Shown here piece by piece: positions 16,686 to 26,102 of a stretch of DNA of 64,000 nucleotides. The stretch lies in NCBI GenBank assembly GCA_020248405.1, contig JADCHQ010000032.1, positions 1-64,000 on the forward strand, given 5' to 3'. Under the pieces are notes generated by a model that was not told the origin of the DNA, did not search any database, and saw only the letters and a program-made list of their open reading frames with translations. The position numbers were made by a program, and so were the translations under genes. The first letter of the stretch is position 1; each line of letters opens with the position of its first letter. This stretch comes from Rhodocyclaceae bacterium (GTDB lineage Bacteria; Pseudomonadota; Gammaproteobacteria; Burkholderiales; Ga0077523).

Positions 16686-18653
16686 TTGAGTCAGCCGGAT
16701 GCCGGCCCCACCGGCGCCGACACCTTCCCGCGCCTGCTGCTGCACCACGCCGAGGTGCGTGGCGGGCGCACGGCCATCCGCGAGAAGGACCTGGGCATCT
16801 GGCTGTCCTGGACCTGGTCGCAGGTGGCCGACGAGGTGCGGGCCGCGGCCTGCGGGCTAGCGGCGCTGGGCTTCCGGCGCGGCATGACCCTGGGCATCGT
16901 GGGGGACAACCGCCCGCGCCTGTACTGGTCGATGATGGCGGCCCAGGCGCTCGGCGGCATCCCCGTGCCCCTCTACCAGGACGCGCCAGCGCAGGAGATG
17001 CGGTTCGTTCTCGACAACGCGGAGATCGCCTTCGCCGTGGTGGAGGACCAGGAGCAGGTGGACAAGCTTCTGGAGATCCTGCCCGACGCGCCGCGCCTGT
17101 CGAAAATCATCTTCGACGACCCGCGCGGCCTGCGCAACTACCCCAATCCCGAGATCCTGTCCTTCGAGAAGCTGCAGGAGCTCGGCCGCCGCTTCGACGC
17201 CGAGAACCCCGGTTTCTTCCAGCGCGAACTGGAGCTTGGACGGCCCGACGACATCTCTGTGATGCTCTACACCTCGGGCACCACCGGCAGCCCCAAGGGC
17301 GTGTGCCACACCCATCACTCGCTCATGAGCGCGGCGAAGGGCGACATCGCCTTCGACGGCTTCGACGAGCACGACGAGGTGCTCTCCTACCTGCCCATGG
17401 CGTGGGTGGGAGACCACCTGTTCTCCCACGCCCAGGCGCTGGTGGCGGGGTTCTGCGTGAACTGCCCCGAATCCAGCGAAACGGTCATGACCGATCTGCG
17501 CGAAATCGGCCCCACGTACTACTTCGCGCCGCCGCGGGTGTTCGAGAACCTGCTCACGCAGGTGATGATCCGCATGGACGACGCGGCCGCGCCCAAGCGC
17601 CGTCTGTTCCACTACTTCATGGGCGTGGCCAAGCGCCACGGCGCGAAGATCATGGACGGCCGCGCCTCGGAGGTGCCGCTCTCCGGCCGGCTGCTCTATG
17701 CGCTGGGCACGCTGCTGGTGTACGGCCCGCTGCGCAACGTGCTGGGCATGTCGCGCATCCGCGTGGCCTACACCGGCGGCGCCGCCATCGGGCCCGACCT
17801 GTTCGAGTTCTATCGCTCCATCGGCATCAACCTGAAGCAGCTCTATGGCCAGACCGAGACGGGCGTGTACGTGTGCAAGCAGCCCAGCGGCAATGTGAAG
17901 CTCGACACCGTGGGCACGCCGCTGCCGGGCGTGGAGATCCGCATCGCCGACAACGGCGAGATCCAGGTGAAGACGCCGGGCATGCTGAAGGAGTACTACA
18001 AGCGCCCCGACGCCACCGCCGAGTCCATCACGCCCGACGGCTGGTTCATGACGGGTGACGCCGGCTTCCTCGACCCCGAGGGCCAGCTCAAGATCATCGA
18101 CCGCGCCAAGGACGTGGGAAAACTCGCCGACGGCACGCTGTTCGCGCCCCAGTACATCGAGAACAAGCTCAAGTTCTTTCCCCACGTGAAGGAGGCGGTG
18201 GCATTCGGCCAGGGGCGCGACCAGGTGTGCGTGTTCATCAATATCGACCTGGTGTCGGTGGGCAATTGGGCGGAGAAACGCGGCCTGGCCTACACCGGCT
18301 ACGTGGACCTGTCCCAGAAGCCCGAGGTGTACGCGCTCATCCAGGAGTGCGTGGAAAAGGTCAACGCCGACCTGGCGGCCGATCCGCACCTGTCGGGCTC
18401 GCAGATCCGCCGCTTCCTGGTGCTGCCCAAGGAGCTGGACGCCGACGACGGTGAACTCACCCGCACGCGCAAGGTGCGCCGCGGCTTCATCGCCGAGCGC
18501 TACAGCGTCCTGGTGGATTCGCTGTTCGACGGCCGCACCCACCAGGAGATCGACGCGCAGGTGAAGTTCGAGGATGGCCGCACCAGCACCATCCGCGCCG
18601 ACGTGCAGATCCGCGACGCCGCCGTTACGGCGCCCGCCCGCAAGGCGGCCTGA
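16686..18653 (+). CDS. AMP-dependent long-chain fatty-acid/aryl-acid CoA ligase
   Basis: A 655-residue adenylate-forming ligase. The P-loop is MLYTSGTTGSPKGVCHTHH, followed by the adenine motif LYGQTETG, the hinge/aspartate segment FMTGDAGFLDPEGQLKIID, and RAKDVGKLADGTLFAP. The length and the FFPHVKEAVAFGQGRDQVC region match the long-chain FadD/FAA1 branch. A TTG start at 16686 is used, with GGAGGA seven bases upstream (the nearby ATG is out of frame). It activates an imported acid with ATP and CoA. Only two bases separate it from livG, so it is the first gene of the importer operon. Confidence 0.83.
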   Translation: MSQPDAGPTGADTFPRLLLHHAEVRGGRTAIREKDLGIWLSWTWSQVADEVRAAACGLAALGFRRGMTLGIVGDNRPRLYWSMMAAQALGGIPVPLYQDAPAQEMRFVLDNAEIAFAVVEDQEQVDKLLEILPDAPRLSKIIFDDPRGLRNYPNPEILSFEKLQELGRRFDAENPGFFQRELELGRPDDISVMLYTSGTTGSPKGVCHTHHSLMSAAKGDIAFDGFDEHDEVLSYLPMAWVGDHLFSHAQALVAGFCVNCPESSETVMTDLREIGPTYYFAPPRVFENLLTQVMIRMDDAAAPKRRLFHYFMGVAKRHGAKIMDGRASEVPLSGRLLYALGTLLVYGPLRNVLGMSRIRVAYTGGAAIGPDLFEFYRSIGINLKQLYGQTETGVYVCKQPSGNVKLDTVGTPLPGVEIRIADNGEIQVKTPGMLKEYYKRPDATAESITPDGWFMTGDAGFLDPEGQLKIIDRAKDVGKLADGTLFAPQYIENKLKFFPHVKEAVAFGQGRDQVCVFINIDLVSVGNWAEKRGLAYTGYVDLSQKPEVYALIQECVEKVNADLAADPHLSGSQIRRFLVLPKELDADDGELTRTRKVRRGFIAERYSVLVDSLFDGRTHQEIDAQVKFEDGRTSTIRADVQIRDAAVTAPARKAA

Positions 18654-18655
18654 GC

Positions 18656-19468
18656 ATGAGCGAACCCGCCAGCCACGAGCACAACCCCGGGCGCCGCATC
18701 GGCGGCACCCTGCTGTCGGTGGACAACATCTCGCTCGCCTTCGGCGGCGTGAAGGCGCTCACCGACATCTCCTTCGACGTGCGCGAGCACGAGATCCGCG
18801 CCATCATCGGTCCCAACGGCGCGGGCAAGAGCTCCATGCTCAACTGCATCAACGGCGTGTACACGCCGCAGCAGGGCCGCATCCGCTTCGACGGCCAGGA
18901 GTTCCAGCGCATGGACCCGCACAAGGCGGCCTCCATGGGCATCGCCCGCACCTTCCAGAACATCGCCCTGTTCAAGGGCATGAGCGTGCTCGACAACATC
19001 ATGACCGGGCGCATGCTCAAGATGCGCACCAACCTGTTCCTGCAGGCCCTCTACGTGGGCCCCAACCGCCGCGAGGAACTGGAGCACCGCCGCCACGTGG
19101 AGCACATCATCGACTTCCTGCAGATCGAGTCGGTGCGCAAGACCCCCGTGGGCCGCCTGCCCTACGGCGTGCAGAAGCGCGTCGAGCTTGGCCGCGCGCT
19201 GGCCGCCGAGCCGCGGCTGCTGCTGCTCGACGAACCCATGGCGGGCATGAACATCGAGGAAAAGCAGGACATGTGCCGCTTCGTTCTCGACGTGAACGAC
19301 GAATTCGGCACCACCATCGTTCTGATCGAGCACGACATGGGCGTGGTGATGGACATCTCGGATCGCGTGGTGGTGCTCGATTACGGCAAGAAGATCGGAG
19401 ACGGCACGCCCGGCGAGGTGCGCGCCAACAAGGCCGTGATCGACGCCTACCTGGGAGTGGCCCACTGA
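18656..19468 (+). CDS. livG: branched-chain-type ABC importer ATPase LivG
   Basis: A 270-residue ATP-binding subunit. Walker A is IIGPNGAGKSSMLNCINGV, the signature region LPYGVQKRVELGRAL replaces the usual LSGGQ as in many aromatic-acid LivG proteins, Walker B is RLLLLDEPMAGMN and the H-loop follows in VLIEHDMGVVMD. The stop and the livH start share one base (TGATG). The HAAT-type importer would bring an aromatic or dicarboxylic acid, or a branched-chain amino acid, to the cytoplasm. Linkage to two CoA ligases points to an acid. Confidence 0.88.
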   Translation: MSEPASHEHNPGRRIGGTLLSVDNISLAFGGVKALTDISFDVREHEIRAIIGPNGAGKSSMLNCINGVYTPQQGRIRFDGQEFQRMDPHKAASMGIARTFQNIALFKGMSVLDNIMTGRMLKMRTNLFLQALYVGPNRREELEHRRHVEHIIDFLQIESVRKTPVGRLPYGVQKRVELGRALAAEPRLLLLDEPMAGMNIEEKQDMCRFVLDVNDEFGTTIVLIEHDMGVVMDISDRVVVLDYGKKIGDGTPGEVRANKAVIDAYLGVAH

Positions 19469-20364
19469 TGCAGTTCTTCCTGGAGGTGCTTATCGGCGGC
19501 CTGCTGGCCGGCGTGATGTACTCGCTGGTGGCGCTGGGCTTCGTGCTCATCTACAAGGCCTCGGGCGTGTTCAACTTCGCCCAGGGCGCCATGGTGTTCT
19601 TCGCCGCCCTCACCTTCGTGGGGCTACAGGAGAAGTTCGGGCTGCCCTTCGGGGTCACGCTCGCTCTGTCGCTGGCGGCCATGGTGGTACTGGGCGTGCT
19701 CACCGAGCGCATCGTGCTGCGCCCGCTGGTGAACCAGCCGCAGATCACGCTGTTCATGGCCACCATCGGCCTGACCTTCTTCATCGAGGGGCTCGCCCAG
19801 CTCATCTGGGGCACCGAGGTACGGCGCCTCGACCTGGGCATTCAGGACGAGCCCATCGAGGCCCTGATGGAGCGCTTCAACATCCTCGTGTCGCGCTTCG
19901 ACGTGGCGGCCGCGCTGGTGGCCGGCGTGCTGGTGGCGGTGCTGGCGGTGTTCTTTAACAAGACGCGCATTGGCCGGGCGCTGCGGGCAGTGGCCGACGA
20001 CCACCAGGCCGCCATGGCCGTGGGCATCCCGCTCAAGCAGATCTGGGCCATCGTGTGGTCGGTGGCGGGCTTCGTGGCGCTGGTGGCCGGCCTGCTGTGG
20101 GGCGCGCGCAACGGCGTGCAGTTCGCGCTCACCTTCGTGGCGCTCAAGGCTCTGCCGGTGCTCATCCTGGGCGGCTTCGAATCCATCCTGGGCGCCATCG
20201 TGGGCGGCCTGATCATCGGCGCCTCGGAGAAGCTCGCCGAGGTCTACCTCGGCCCCATGATCGGCGGCGGCATCGAGGGCTGGTTCGCCTACATCATGGC
20301 GCTGCTGTTCCTGCTGGTGCGGCCCGAGGGGCTGTTCGGCGAAAAGCACATCGACCGGGTCTAG
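19468..20364 (+). CDS. livH: branched-chain-type ABC importer permease LivH
   Basis: A 298-residue membrane protein with about eight hydrophobic helices. The opening LIGGLLAGVMYSLVALGFVL and the following SGVFNFAQGAMVFFAALTFV are the standard LivH start. The EAA-like cytoplasmic loop RALRAVADDHQAAMAVGIPL contacts the ATPase. ATG 19468 overlaps the livG stop. It forms the channel with LivM. Confidence 0.9.
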   Translation: MQFFLEVLIGGLLAGVMYSLVALGFVLIYKASGVFNFAQGAMVFFAALTFVGLQEKFGLPFGVTLALSLAAMVVLGVLTERIVLRPLVNQPQITLFMATIGLTFFIEGLAQLIWGTEVRRLDLGIQDEPIEALMERFNILVSRFDVAAALVAGVLVAVLAVFFNKTRIGRALRAVADDHQAAMAVGIPLKQIWAIVWSVAGFVALVAGLLWGARNGVQFALTFVALKALPVLILGGFESILGAIVGGLIIGASEKLAEVYLGPMIGGGIEGWFAYIMALLFLLVRPEGLFGEKHIDRV

Positions 20365-20366
20365 CC

Positions 20367-21443
20367 ATGCTCTATCGCGAGGCGGGCCAGTTCCGCACCA
20401 GTTACGAAGCCGACCAGCAGATCTTCCCGATCCGCCAGGACCGTATCGCCTTCGCCCTGCTCATGGCCGTGGCGGTGGTGGGCGTGCCGCTGTTCGCCAG
20501 CGACTACTGGCTCACGGCGATCCTGATCCCCTTCCTGGTGTTTGCCCTGGCATCCCTGGGCCTGAACATCCTCACGGGCTACGCCGGCCAATTGTCGCTG
20601 GGCACGGCGGCCTTCATGGCGGTGGGCGCCTTCGCGGCCTACAACTTCCAGCTGCGTGTGCCCGGAATACCCATCCTGGTGAGCTTCCTGCTGGGCGGGG
20701 CGAGCGCCGCGCTGGTGGGCGTGGCCTTCGGCCTGCCCAGCCTGCGCATCAAGGGCTTCTACCTGGCGGTGGCCACCCTGGCGGCGCAGTTCTTCGTTCC
20801 CTGGCTGCTGGTGAAGGTGGGCTGGTTCTCCAACTACAGCGCCTCGGGCGTCATCACCGCCCAGAAGATCGAGATCCTCGGTTTCGTGTTCGACTCGCCG
20901 GTGCGCCGCTACCTGCTGGTGCTTGCGATCGTTGCGCTGCTGGCGCTGGCGGCCAAGAACCTGGTGCGCAGCCGTATTGGCCGCGCGTGGATGGCGGTGC
21001 GCGACATGGACGTGGCTGCCGAGGTGATCGGCATCCGCATCATGCGCACCAAGCTGATCGCCTTCGCCGTGAGCTCCTTCTACTGCGGCGTGGCGGGCGC
21101 GCTGTATGCCTTCGCTTACCTGGGCAGCGTGGAGCCCGACGCCTTCAACCTTGACCTGTCGTTTCGCATCCTGTTCATGGTGATCATCGGGGGGGTGGGC
21201 AGCATCCTGGGCTCGTTCCTTGGCGCCGCCTTCATCACCCTGCTGCCGATCCTGCTGGAGGTACTGCTGCACGGCGGGGCGGGCCTGCTGGGGCTCAATC
21301 TCTCGCCGGGCACGCCGTCGATGATGCAGCTGGTGGTGTTCGGGGGGCTGATCATCTTCTTCCTGATCGTGGAGCCGCACGGGTTGGCCCGGCTGTGGCA
21401 GATCGCCAAAGAGAAGCTCAGGCTGTGGCCGTTTCCGTATTGA
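20367..21443 (+). CDS. livM: branched-chain-type ABC importer permease LivM
   Basis: A 358-residue membrane protein starting at ATG 20367, two bases after the livH stop. LNILTGYAGQLSLGTAAFMA is the signature of LivM, and GRAWMAVRDMDVAAEVIGI is the ATPase-facing loop. About nine hydrophobic segments are visible. A short hydrophilic N-terminus of about 30 residues precedes the first helix. Confidence 0.9.
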   Translation: MLYREAGQFRTSYEADQQIFPIRQDRIAFALLMAVAVVGVPLFASDYWLTAILIPFLVFALASLGLNILTGYAGQLSLGTAAFMAVGAFAAYNFQLRVPGIPILVSFLLGGASAALVGVAFGLPSLRIKGFYLAVATLAAQFFVPWLLVKVGWFSNYSASGVITAQKIEILGFVFDSPVRRYLLVLAIVALLALAAKNLVRSRIGRAWMAVRDMDVAAEVIGIRIMRTKLIAFAVSSFYCGVAGALYAFAYLGSVEPDAFNLDLSFRILFMVIIGGVGSILGSFLGAAFITLLPILLEVLLHGGAGLLGLNLSPGTPSMMQLVVFGGLIIFFLIVEPHGLARLWQIAKEKLRLWPFPY

Positions 21444-21528
21444 TGCAGTCAACCGGCCAGGGCTGCCGGGCGTGAAAGACCCGTGCCAGCCGCGGTGCCG
21501 GCCGGACCAACCGGAGGAGAGAAGAGCG

Positions 21529-22848
21529 ATGACTAAATCCTGGAAAAGTGCGGTGCTTGTGGCCGCCGCGGCGGCGGCAGGCCTGGCGGCTGCGCCGCCG
21601 GCTTCGGCGCAGCAGAACACCCAGTTCATCGGCATCACCGGCTACCGCGTGGGGCCCTACGGCGCCAATGGCGCCGCGTTCTTCGGCGGGTTCATCGACT
21701 ACCTCAATCTCGTCAACGAGCGCGACGGCGGCGTGAACGGCGTCAAGCTCACCTGGGAGGAGTGCGAAACCGAATACAACAACGCCAAGGGCGTGGAGTG
21801 CTACGAGCGGCTCAAGACCCGCTCGGCGCTGGGCCCCACGGCCATCCACCCCATGTCCACGGGCATCACCTACGCCATCATGGAAAAGGCGCCGGTGGAC
21901 AAGGTGCCCCTCATCACCCTGGGCTACGGCCGCACCGACGCCACCGACGGACGGGTGTTCCCGTGGGTGTTTCCGCTCATGTCCAACTACTGGGATGCGG
22001 CCACGGGCATCGTGCGGTTCATCGCCGACAAGGAAGCCGGCAACCTCAAGGGCAAGAAGATCGTGCTGTTGTATCACGACTCCGCCTATGGCAAGGAACC
22101 CCACTCGGTGCTGGACGCCGAGGCGAAGAAGCTCGGCTTCGAACTGCGCATGATCCCGGTGCCCCATCCGGGCAATGAGCAGCAGAGCCAGTGGCTGCAG
22201 ATCCGGCAGTACAAGCCCGACTGGGTGATCCTGTGGGGTTGGGGCGTGATGACCGCCACGGCGCTGCAAACCGCCCAGAAGACCGGCTTCCCGCGCGATA
22301 AGATGGTGGGCAACTGGTGGGCTGGCGCCGAAGTGGACACGGTGGCTGCGGGCCCCGCCGCCACGGGCTACTACGCCGCCAGCCTCAACCTGGCCGGCAA
22401 GGGCTACCCGGTGGTGAAGGACGTGGAGGATGTCGTCTACAAGAAGGCCAACAAGGGCCAGGACGCCAAGCTGGTGGGCACGGTGCTGTGGAACCGCGGT
22501 CTCGCAGCGGCCATGTACACCGTTGAAGCCATCCGCAGGGCCCAGGAAAAATACGGCAAGAAGCCCATCACCAGCGAGCAGATGCGCTGGGGAATCGAGA
22601 ACCTCGATGTTAACGCCGGCCGCCTCAAGGCGCTGGGCTTCAACACCATGGTGCCGCCCGTCAAGGTGAGCTGCGAGGACCACGGCGGCAGCGGCCTGGT
22701 GCGCTTCCAGCAGTGGGCCGGCTCCGAGTGGAAGATCGCCTCCGACTGGATGAAGGGCGACTCGGCCATGGTGCGCAAGATGATCGAGGACTCGGCCGCC
22801 AAGTACGCCGCCGAGAAGGGCATCAAGCCCGGCTGCATGGGCGGCTGA
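21529..22848 (+). CDS. livK: periplasmic substrate-binding protein LivK type
   Basis: A 439-residue protein, secreted by a signal peptide (positive MTKSWKS, then an Ala-rich core ending in PPASA). The mature domain begins QFIGITGYRVGPYGANGAAF and contains VNLVNERDGG-like INE segment (LVNERDGGVNGVKLTWEECE), the usual peripla-BP-6 pattern, with two lobes to about residue 400. GGAGGAGA precedes ATG 21529. It captures the ligand for LivHMGF. At about 410 mature residues it is longer than amino-acid LivK proteins and similar to those for aromatic acids. Confidence 0.87.
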   Translation: MTKSWKSAVLVAAAAAAGLAAAPPASAQQNTQFIGITGYRVGPYGANGAAFFGGFIDYLNLVNERDGGVNGVKLTWEECETEYNNAKGVECYERLKTRSALGPTAIHPMSTGITYAIMEKAPVDKVPLITLGYGRTDATDGRVFPWVFPLMSNYWDAATGIVRFIADKEAGNLKGKKIVLLYHDSAYGKEPHSVLDAEAKKLGFELRMIPVPHPGNEQQSQWLQIRQYKPDWVILWGWGVMTATALQTAQKTGFPRDKMVGNWWAGAEVDTVAAGPAATGYYAASLNLAGKGYPVVKDVEDVVYKKANKGQDAKLVGTVLWNRGLAAAMYTVEAIRRAQEKYGKKPITSEQMRWGIENLDVNAGRLKALGFNTMVPPVKVSCEDHGGSGLVRFQQWAGSEWKIASDWMKGDSAMVRKMIEDSAAKYAAEKGIKPGCMGG

Positions 22849-22875
22849 CCCCCACGAACCCGCCCGGGCAACGCC

Positions 22876-23721
22876 ATGACCGCCTCCGCCGCCGCCAGCC
22901 CCGCCACCTCGCCCCAAGGCGAGGTGCTGCTGGCCGTCAACAACATCGAGGTCATCTACGACCACGTGATCCTGGTTTTGAAGGGCGTGTCGCTGGCGCT
23001 GCCCAGGGGGCGCATCGTGGCGCTGCTGGGCGGCAACGGCGCCGGCAAGACCACCACCCTCAAGGCGGTGTCCAACCTGCTCGCCTCCGAGCGCGGCGAG
23101 GTGACCAAGGGCAGCATCGAGTTCAAGGGCGAGCGCATCGACCGGCTCAACCCCTCCGAGCTGGTGAAGCGCGGCGTGGTGCAGGTGATGGAGGGGCGGC
23201 ACTGCTTCCAGCACCTCACCGTGGAGGAAAACCTGCTCACAGGCGCCTTCACCCGGTCGGCCTCCCGCGGCGAGATCAAGGCAGACCTGGAGCGGGTGTA
23301 TGCGTTCTTCCCGCGCCTGAAGGTGCGCCGCGCCAGCCAGTCGGGCTACACCTCGGGCGGCGAGCAGCAGATGACGGCCATCGGCCGGGCCCTCATGGCG
23401 CGCCCCACCACCATCCTGCTGGACGAGCCCTCCATGGGCCTCGCGCCCCAGGTGGTGGAGGAAATCTTCGAGATCGTGCGCGACCTCAACGCCCGTGAGG
23501 GCGTGAGCTTCCTGCTGGCCGAGCAGAACACCATGGTGGCGCTGCGCTACGCGGATTACGGCTACATCCTCGAGAACGGCCGCATCGTGATGGACGGCGA
23601 CGCCGAGTCGCTGCGCAGCAACCAGGACGTGAAGGAGTTCTACCTCGGCCTGTCCAGCGCCGGGCGCAAGAGCTTCCGCGACGCCAAGCACTACCGCCGG
23701 CGCAAGCGCTGGCTGGCCTGA
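22876..23721 (+). CDS. livF: branched-chain-type ABC importer ATPase LivF
   Basis: A 281-residue ATPase. Walker A is [20 protein letters not shown], signature YTSGGEQQMTAIGRALM, Walker B TILLDEPSMGLAP. It is larger than usual LivF by an N-terminal extension (Ala/Ser-rich) and a basic tail (HYRRRKRWLA). It ends the liv operon, and a strong terminator hairpin follows at once. Confidence 0.88.
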   Translation: MTASAAASPATSPQGEVLLAVNNIEVIYDHVILVLKGVSLALPRGRIVALLGGNGAGKTTTLKAVSNLLASERGEVTKGSIEFKGERIDRLNPSELVKRGVVQVMEGRHCFQHLTVEENLLTGAFTRSASRGEIKADLERVYAFFPRLKVRRASQSGYTSGGEQQMTAIGRALMARPTTILLDEPSMGLAPQVVEEIFEIVRDLNAREGVSFLLAEQNTMVALRYADYGYILENGRIVMDGDAESLRSNQDVKEFYLGLSSAGRKSFRDAKHYRRRKRWLA

Positions 23722-23726
23722 GCACG

Positions 23727-23749
23727 GGCCGCCGCCGGCGGCCTTTTTT
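23727..23749 (+). terminator. rho-independent terminator after livF
   Basis: A seven-base-pair GGCCGCC/GGCGGCC stem with a GCC loop is followed by six T. It begins five bases after the livF stop and precedes the PaaK-like gene, so that gene is either read-through or has its own promoter. Confidence 0.85.
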
Positions 23750-23776
23750 CATCCGCCTGTTACCCGGGGGCCTCCC

Positions 23777-25021
23777 ATGAGCAAACCCTACCTCGATGAT
23801 CTCGAGACCCGTTCGCCGGAAGTGCGCGAGCGGGCGCTGTTCAAGGCCCTGCCCGACCAGGTGGCCAACGCCAGGAAGAACGCGCCCTACTTCGCCCGCC
23901 TGCTGGCCGATGTGGCGCCCCACACCATCCACAGCCGGGCGGCGCTGGCGAAGCTGCCGGTGACGCGCAAGTCGGACCTCATCGCGCTGCAGAAGGCCGA
24001 GCCGCCCTTCGGCGGCATGCTGGCGGTGAAGCTGTCGCAACTCGGGCGCGTGTTCGCCTCGCCCGGGCCCATTTACGATCCCCAGGCCGACGTGAAGGAC
24101 TACTGGGGCTTCGCGCGAGCGCTCTATGCTGCTGGCTTCCGCCAGGGTGACCTGGTGCACAACACCTTCTCCTACCATTTCACCCCGGCAGGCTTCATGG
24201 TGGACTCGGGCGCGCAGGCGCTGGGTTGTCCGGTTTTTCCCGCAGGCATTGGGCAGACCGAGCTGCAGGTGCAGACCATCGCCGACCTCAAGCCCGCGGG
24301 CTACGCCGGCACGCCTTCGTTCCTGAAAATCCTGCTCGAGAAGGCCGACGAGCTGAAGGCTGACATTTCCAGCCTGAAGAAGGCGCTGGTGAGCGGCGAG
24401 GCCTTCCTACCGCCGGTGCGCGCGCTGCTGGCCGAGCGCGGCATCGACGGCTTTCAGTGCTATGGCACAGCCGACCTCGGCCTGGTGGCCTACGAGACGC
24501 CGGCGCGCGAGGGCATGGTGGTGGACGAAGGGGTGATTCTCGAGATCGTGCGCCCCGGCACCAACGACCCCCTGGCCGAGGGCGAGGTGGGCGAAGTGGT
24601 GGTGACCACCTTCACGCCCGACTACCCGCTGATCCGCTTCGGCACCGGCGACCTTTCGGCCCTGCTACCCGGGACGAGCCCCTGCGGGCGCACCAACCTG
24701 CGCATCAAAGGCTGGATGGGCCGCGCCGACCAGACCACCAAGGTGAAGGGCATGTTCGTGCATCCCTCGCAAGTGGCCCAGGTGGCCAAGCGCCACCCGG
24801 AAATCCTGCGGGCCCGGCTCAGCGTCACCCACGACGCCGAGCGCAACGACGTGATGACGCTGGCCTGCGAACTGGACGGCGCCCCGTCCGAGGGCTTCGC
24901 CGCCGCCGTGGCCAACACCCTGCGGGAGGTCACCAAGCTGCGCGGCGACGTGGCCTTCAAGCTGCCCGCCGCCTTGCCCAACGACGGCAAGGTGATCGAG
25001 GACCTGCGCAAGTACGACTGA
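23777..25021 (+). CDS. PaaK-like phenylacetate-CoA ligase family protein without a P-loop
   Basis: A 414-residue relative of phenylacetate-CoA ligase. Typical parts include QGDLVHNTFSYHFTPAGFMV, GCPVFPAGIGQTELQVQTI, FQCYGTADLGLVAYE and MGRADQTTKVKGMFVHPSQV, with a C-terminal PNDGKVIEDL. However, where PaaK has SSGTTGK the protein reads ASPGPIYDP (residues 94-102), so the ATP phosphate-binding loop is missing. Whether it still forms an adenylate is uncertain. It belongs with the liv operon by position and probably handles the same acid. Confidence 0.78.
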   Translation: MSKPYLDDLETRSPEVRERALFKALPDQVANARKNAPYFARLLADVAPHTIHSRAALAKLPVTRKSDLIALQKAEPPFGGMLAVKLSQLGRVFASPGPIYDPQADVKDYWGFARALYAAGFRQGDLVHNTFSYHFTPAGFMVDSGAQALGCPVFPAGIGQTELQVQTIADLKPAGYAGTPSFLKILLEKADELKADISSLKKALVSGEAFLPPVRALLAERGIDGFQCYGTADLGLVAYETPAREGMVVDEGVILEIVRPGTNDPLAEGEVGEVVVTTFTPDYPLIRFGTGDLSALLPGTSPCGRTNLRIKGWMGRADQTTKVKGMFVHPSQVAQVAKRHPEILRARLSVTHDAERNDVMTLACELDGAPSEGFAAAVANTLREVTKLRGDVAFKLPAALPNDGKVIEDLRKYD

Positions 25022-25030
25022 CCCGGAAGG

Positions 25031-25067
25031 AACCCCCCCGGCTCATGCACAGAGTCGCCGGGGGGTT
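25031..25067. terminator. hairpin between convergent genes
   Basis: AACCCCCCCGGC and GCCGGGGGGTT can pair across a 14-base loop, in the 52-bp space between the PaaK-like gene and the convergent binding-protein gene. There is no T-tract, so it may act from both sides as a weak terminator. Confidence 0.5.
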
Positions 25068-25073
25068 GGAGCG

Positions 25074-26006
25074 TTACTGCAGGGCGCCCGTCACGGACGC
25101 TGCCGGGGCGTAATAGGGGATGCCGTAGCGGCCCAGCAACGCCTGCAATTGCCCCGACTGGCGCAGGGCCGCAAGGCGCTGCTCAAGGAACGCCTTGAGG
25201 GATCCGTCTTGCTGCCGCACGGCCCAGGTGTTGTTCCAGCTCGCCGCGTCGGCAGGGACGAAGTTCTCCACCACGTGCACCACCCGGTCGGGATAGGCGC
25301 GCCGGGCTTCCGCCAGGCTGGTGGAGGGAATCAGCGCGGCGGCCACGCGGCCCTCGGCCAGGGCCTGGATGGCGCGGCGCGCCTCGGGGAAGGCCTCGTG
25401 CTTCAGCCCTTCGGCGTCGAGCAGCTTCTCGGCGGGAGAGAAGTAGGTGGCGCCCACCAACGTGCCGTCCTTCGCCAGTTGCGCCAGCTTGCGGTCGGCC
25501 AGCGCGGGGTCGAAGGTGACCAGAACGTAGCGCACGGCGAAGGTGGGCTCGATCAGCACCAGCTTCGACTTCTTCAGCGCATCCTCCATGCCGCCGGTGC
25601 CCAGCCCGAGGAACACGTCGCAGGAACCGCCCCGGATGGTGGTACGGAACGCGCGGTTCAGGCCGCCGCGGTTCACGGTGTTGACCCAGACGAACTGCAC
25701 CTCCCAGCCCTGCTCGGCCGCGACCAGGCGCAGCAGGTCCACGTCATAGCCGCGCGCTTCGTCGGTGATCTCGGTGGAGGGGAAGGAATAGGGGTCGGCG
25801 CAAGCACCGATGCGGCCAGTACCCTGGATGCGGGTGAGGGTGTCCGCGTCGCGCAGCGCCTCGGGCACCGCGCTGGGGGCCACATCGCGGAAACCGCTCA
25901 TGTAACGGGAATCCCGGAAGGGATCGGCCAGGGTGCTCTGGGCGCAAGCCGCGCCGGACACCAGCGCCAGCGCGCAAAGAAACAACGTGGAGGAAAAGGT
26001 CTTCAT
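25074..26006 (-). CDS. periplasmic solute-binding protein, family 3
   Basis: A 310-residue binding protein with a signal peptide (MKTFSSTLFLCALALVSGAA, cleavage after CAQ). The mature part has IGACADPYSFP, GYDVDLLRLVAAEQGWEVQF and GGSCDVFLGLGTGGMEDALK, as in type II binding proteins for amino or organic acids. ATG 26006 is selected for the signal peptide and an AGGA seven bases upstream. No permease or ATPase gene is near, so it is an orphan, or it serves a periplasmic dehydrogenase, as for MxaJ-like proteins. The MerR-type regulator lies 97 bp upstream on the same strand. Confidence 0.7.
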   Translation of the reverse strand: MKTFSSTLFLCALALVSGAACAQSTLADPFRDSRYMSGFRDVAPSAVPEALRDADTLTRIQGTGRIGACADPYSFPSTEITDEARGYDVDLLRLVAAEQGWEVQFVWVNTVNRGGLNRAFRTTIRGGSCDVFLGLGTGGMEDALKKSKLVLIEPTFAVRYVLVTFDPALADRKLAQLAKDGTLVGATYFSPAEKLLDAEGLKHEAFPEARRAIQALAEGRVAAALIPSTSLAEARRAYPDRVVHVVENFVPADAASWNNTWAVRQQDGSLKAFLEQRLAALRQSGQLQALLGRYGIPYYAPAASVTGALQ

Positions 26007-26102
26007 GGCGGATCCTGTGACATTGGCAGCGCCGGACTGCGTGACCGGCTCCGACAGCGGCGCCCGCAACCGGTTCGGCGCGCCACCCGGGAAAAACGCC
26101 CT

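Noticed and set aside
21418..23691. 757-codon open frame on the minus strand
   Set aside because: Lies opposite livK and livF. The translation is His/Val/Leu low-complexity, without domains.
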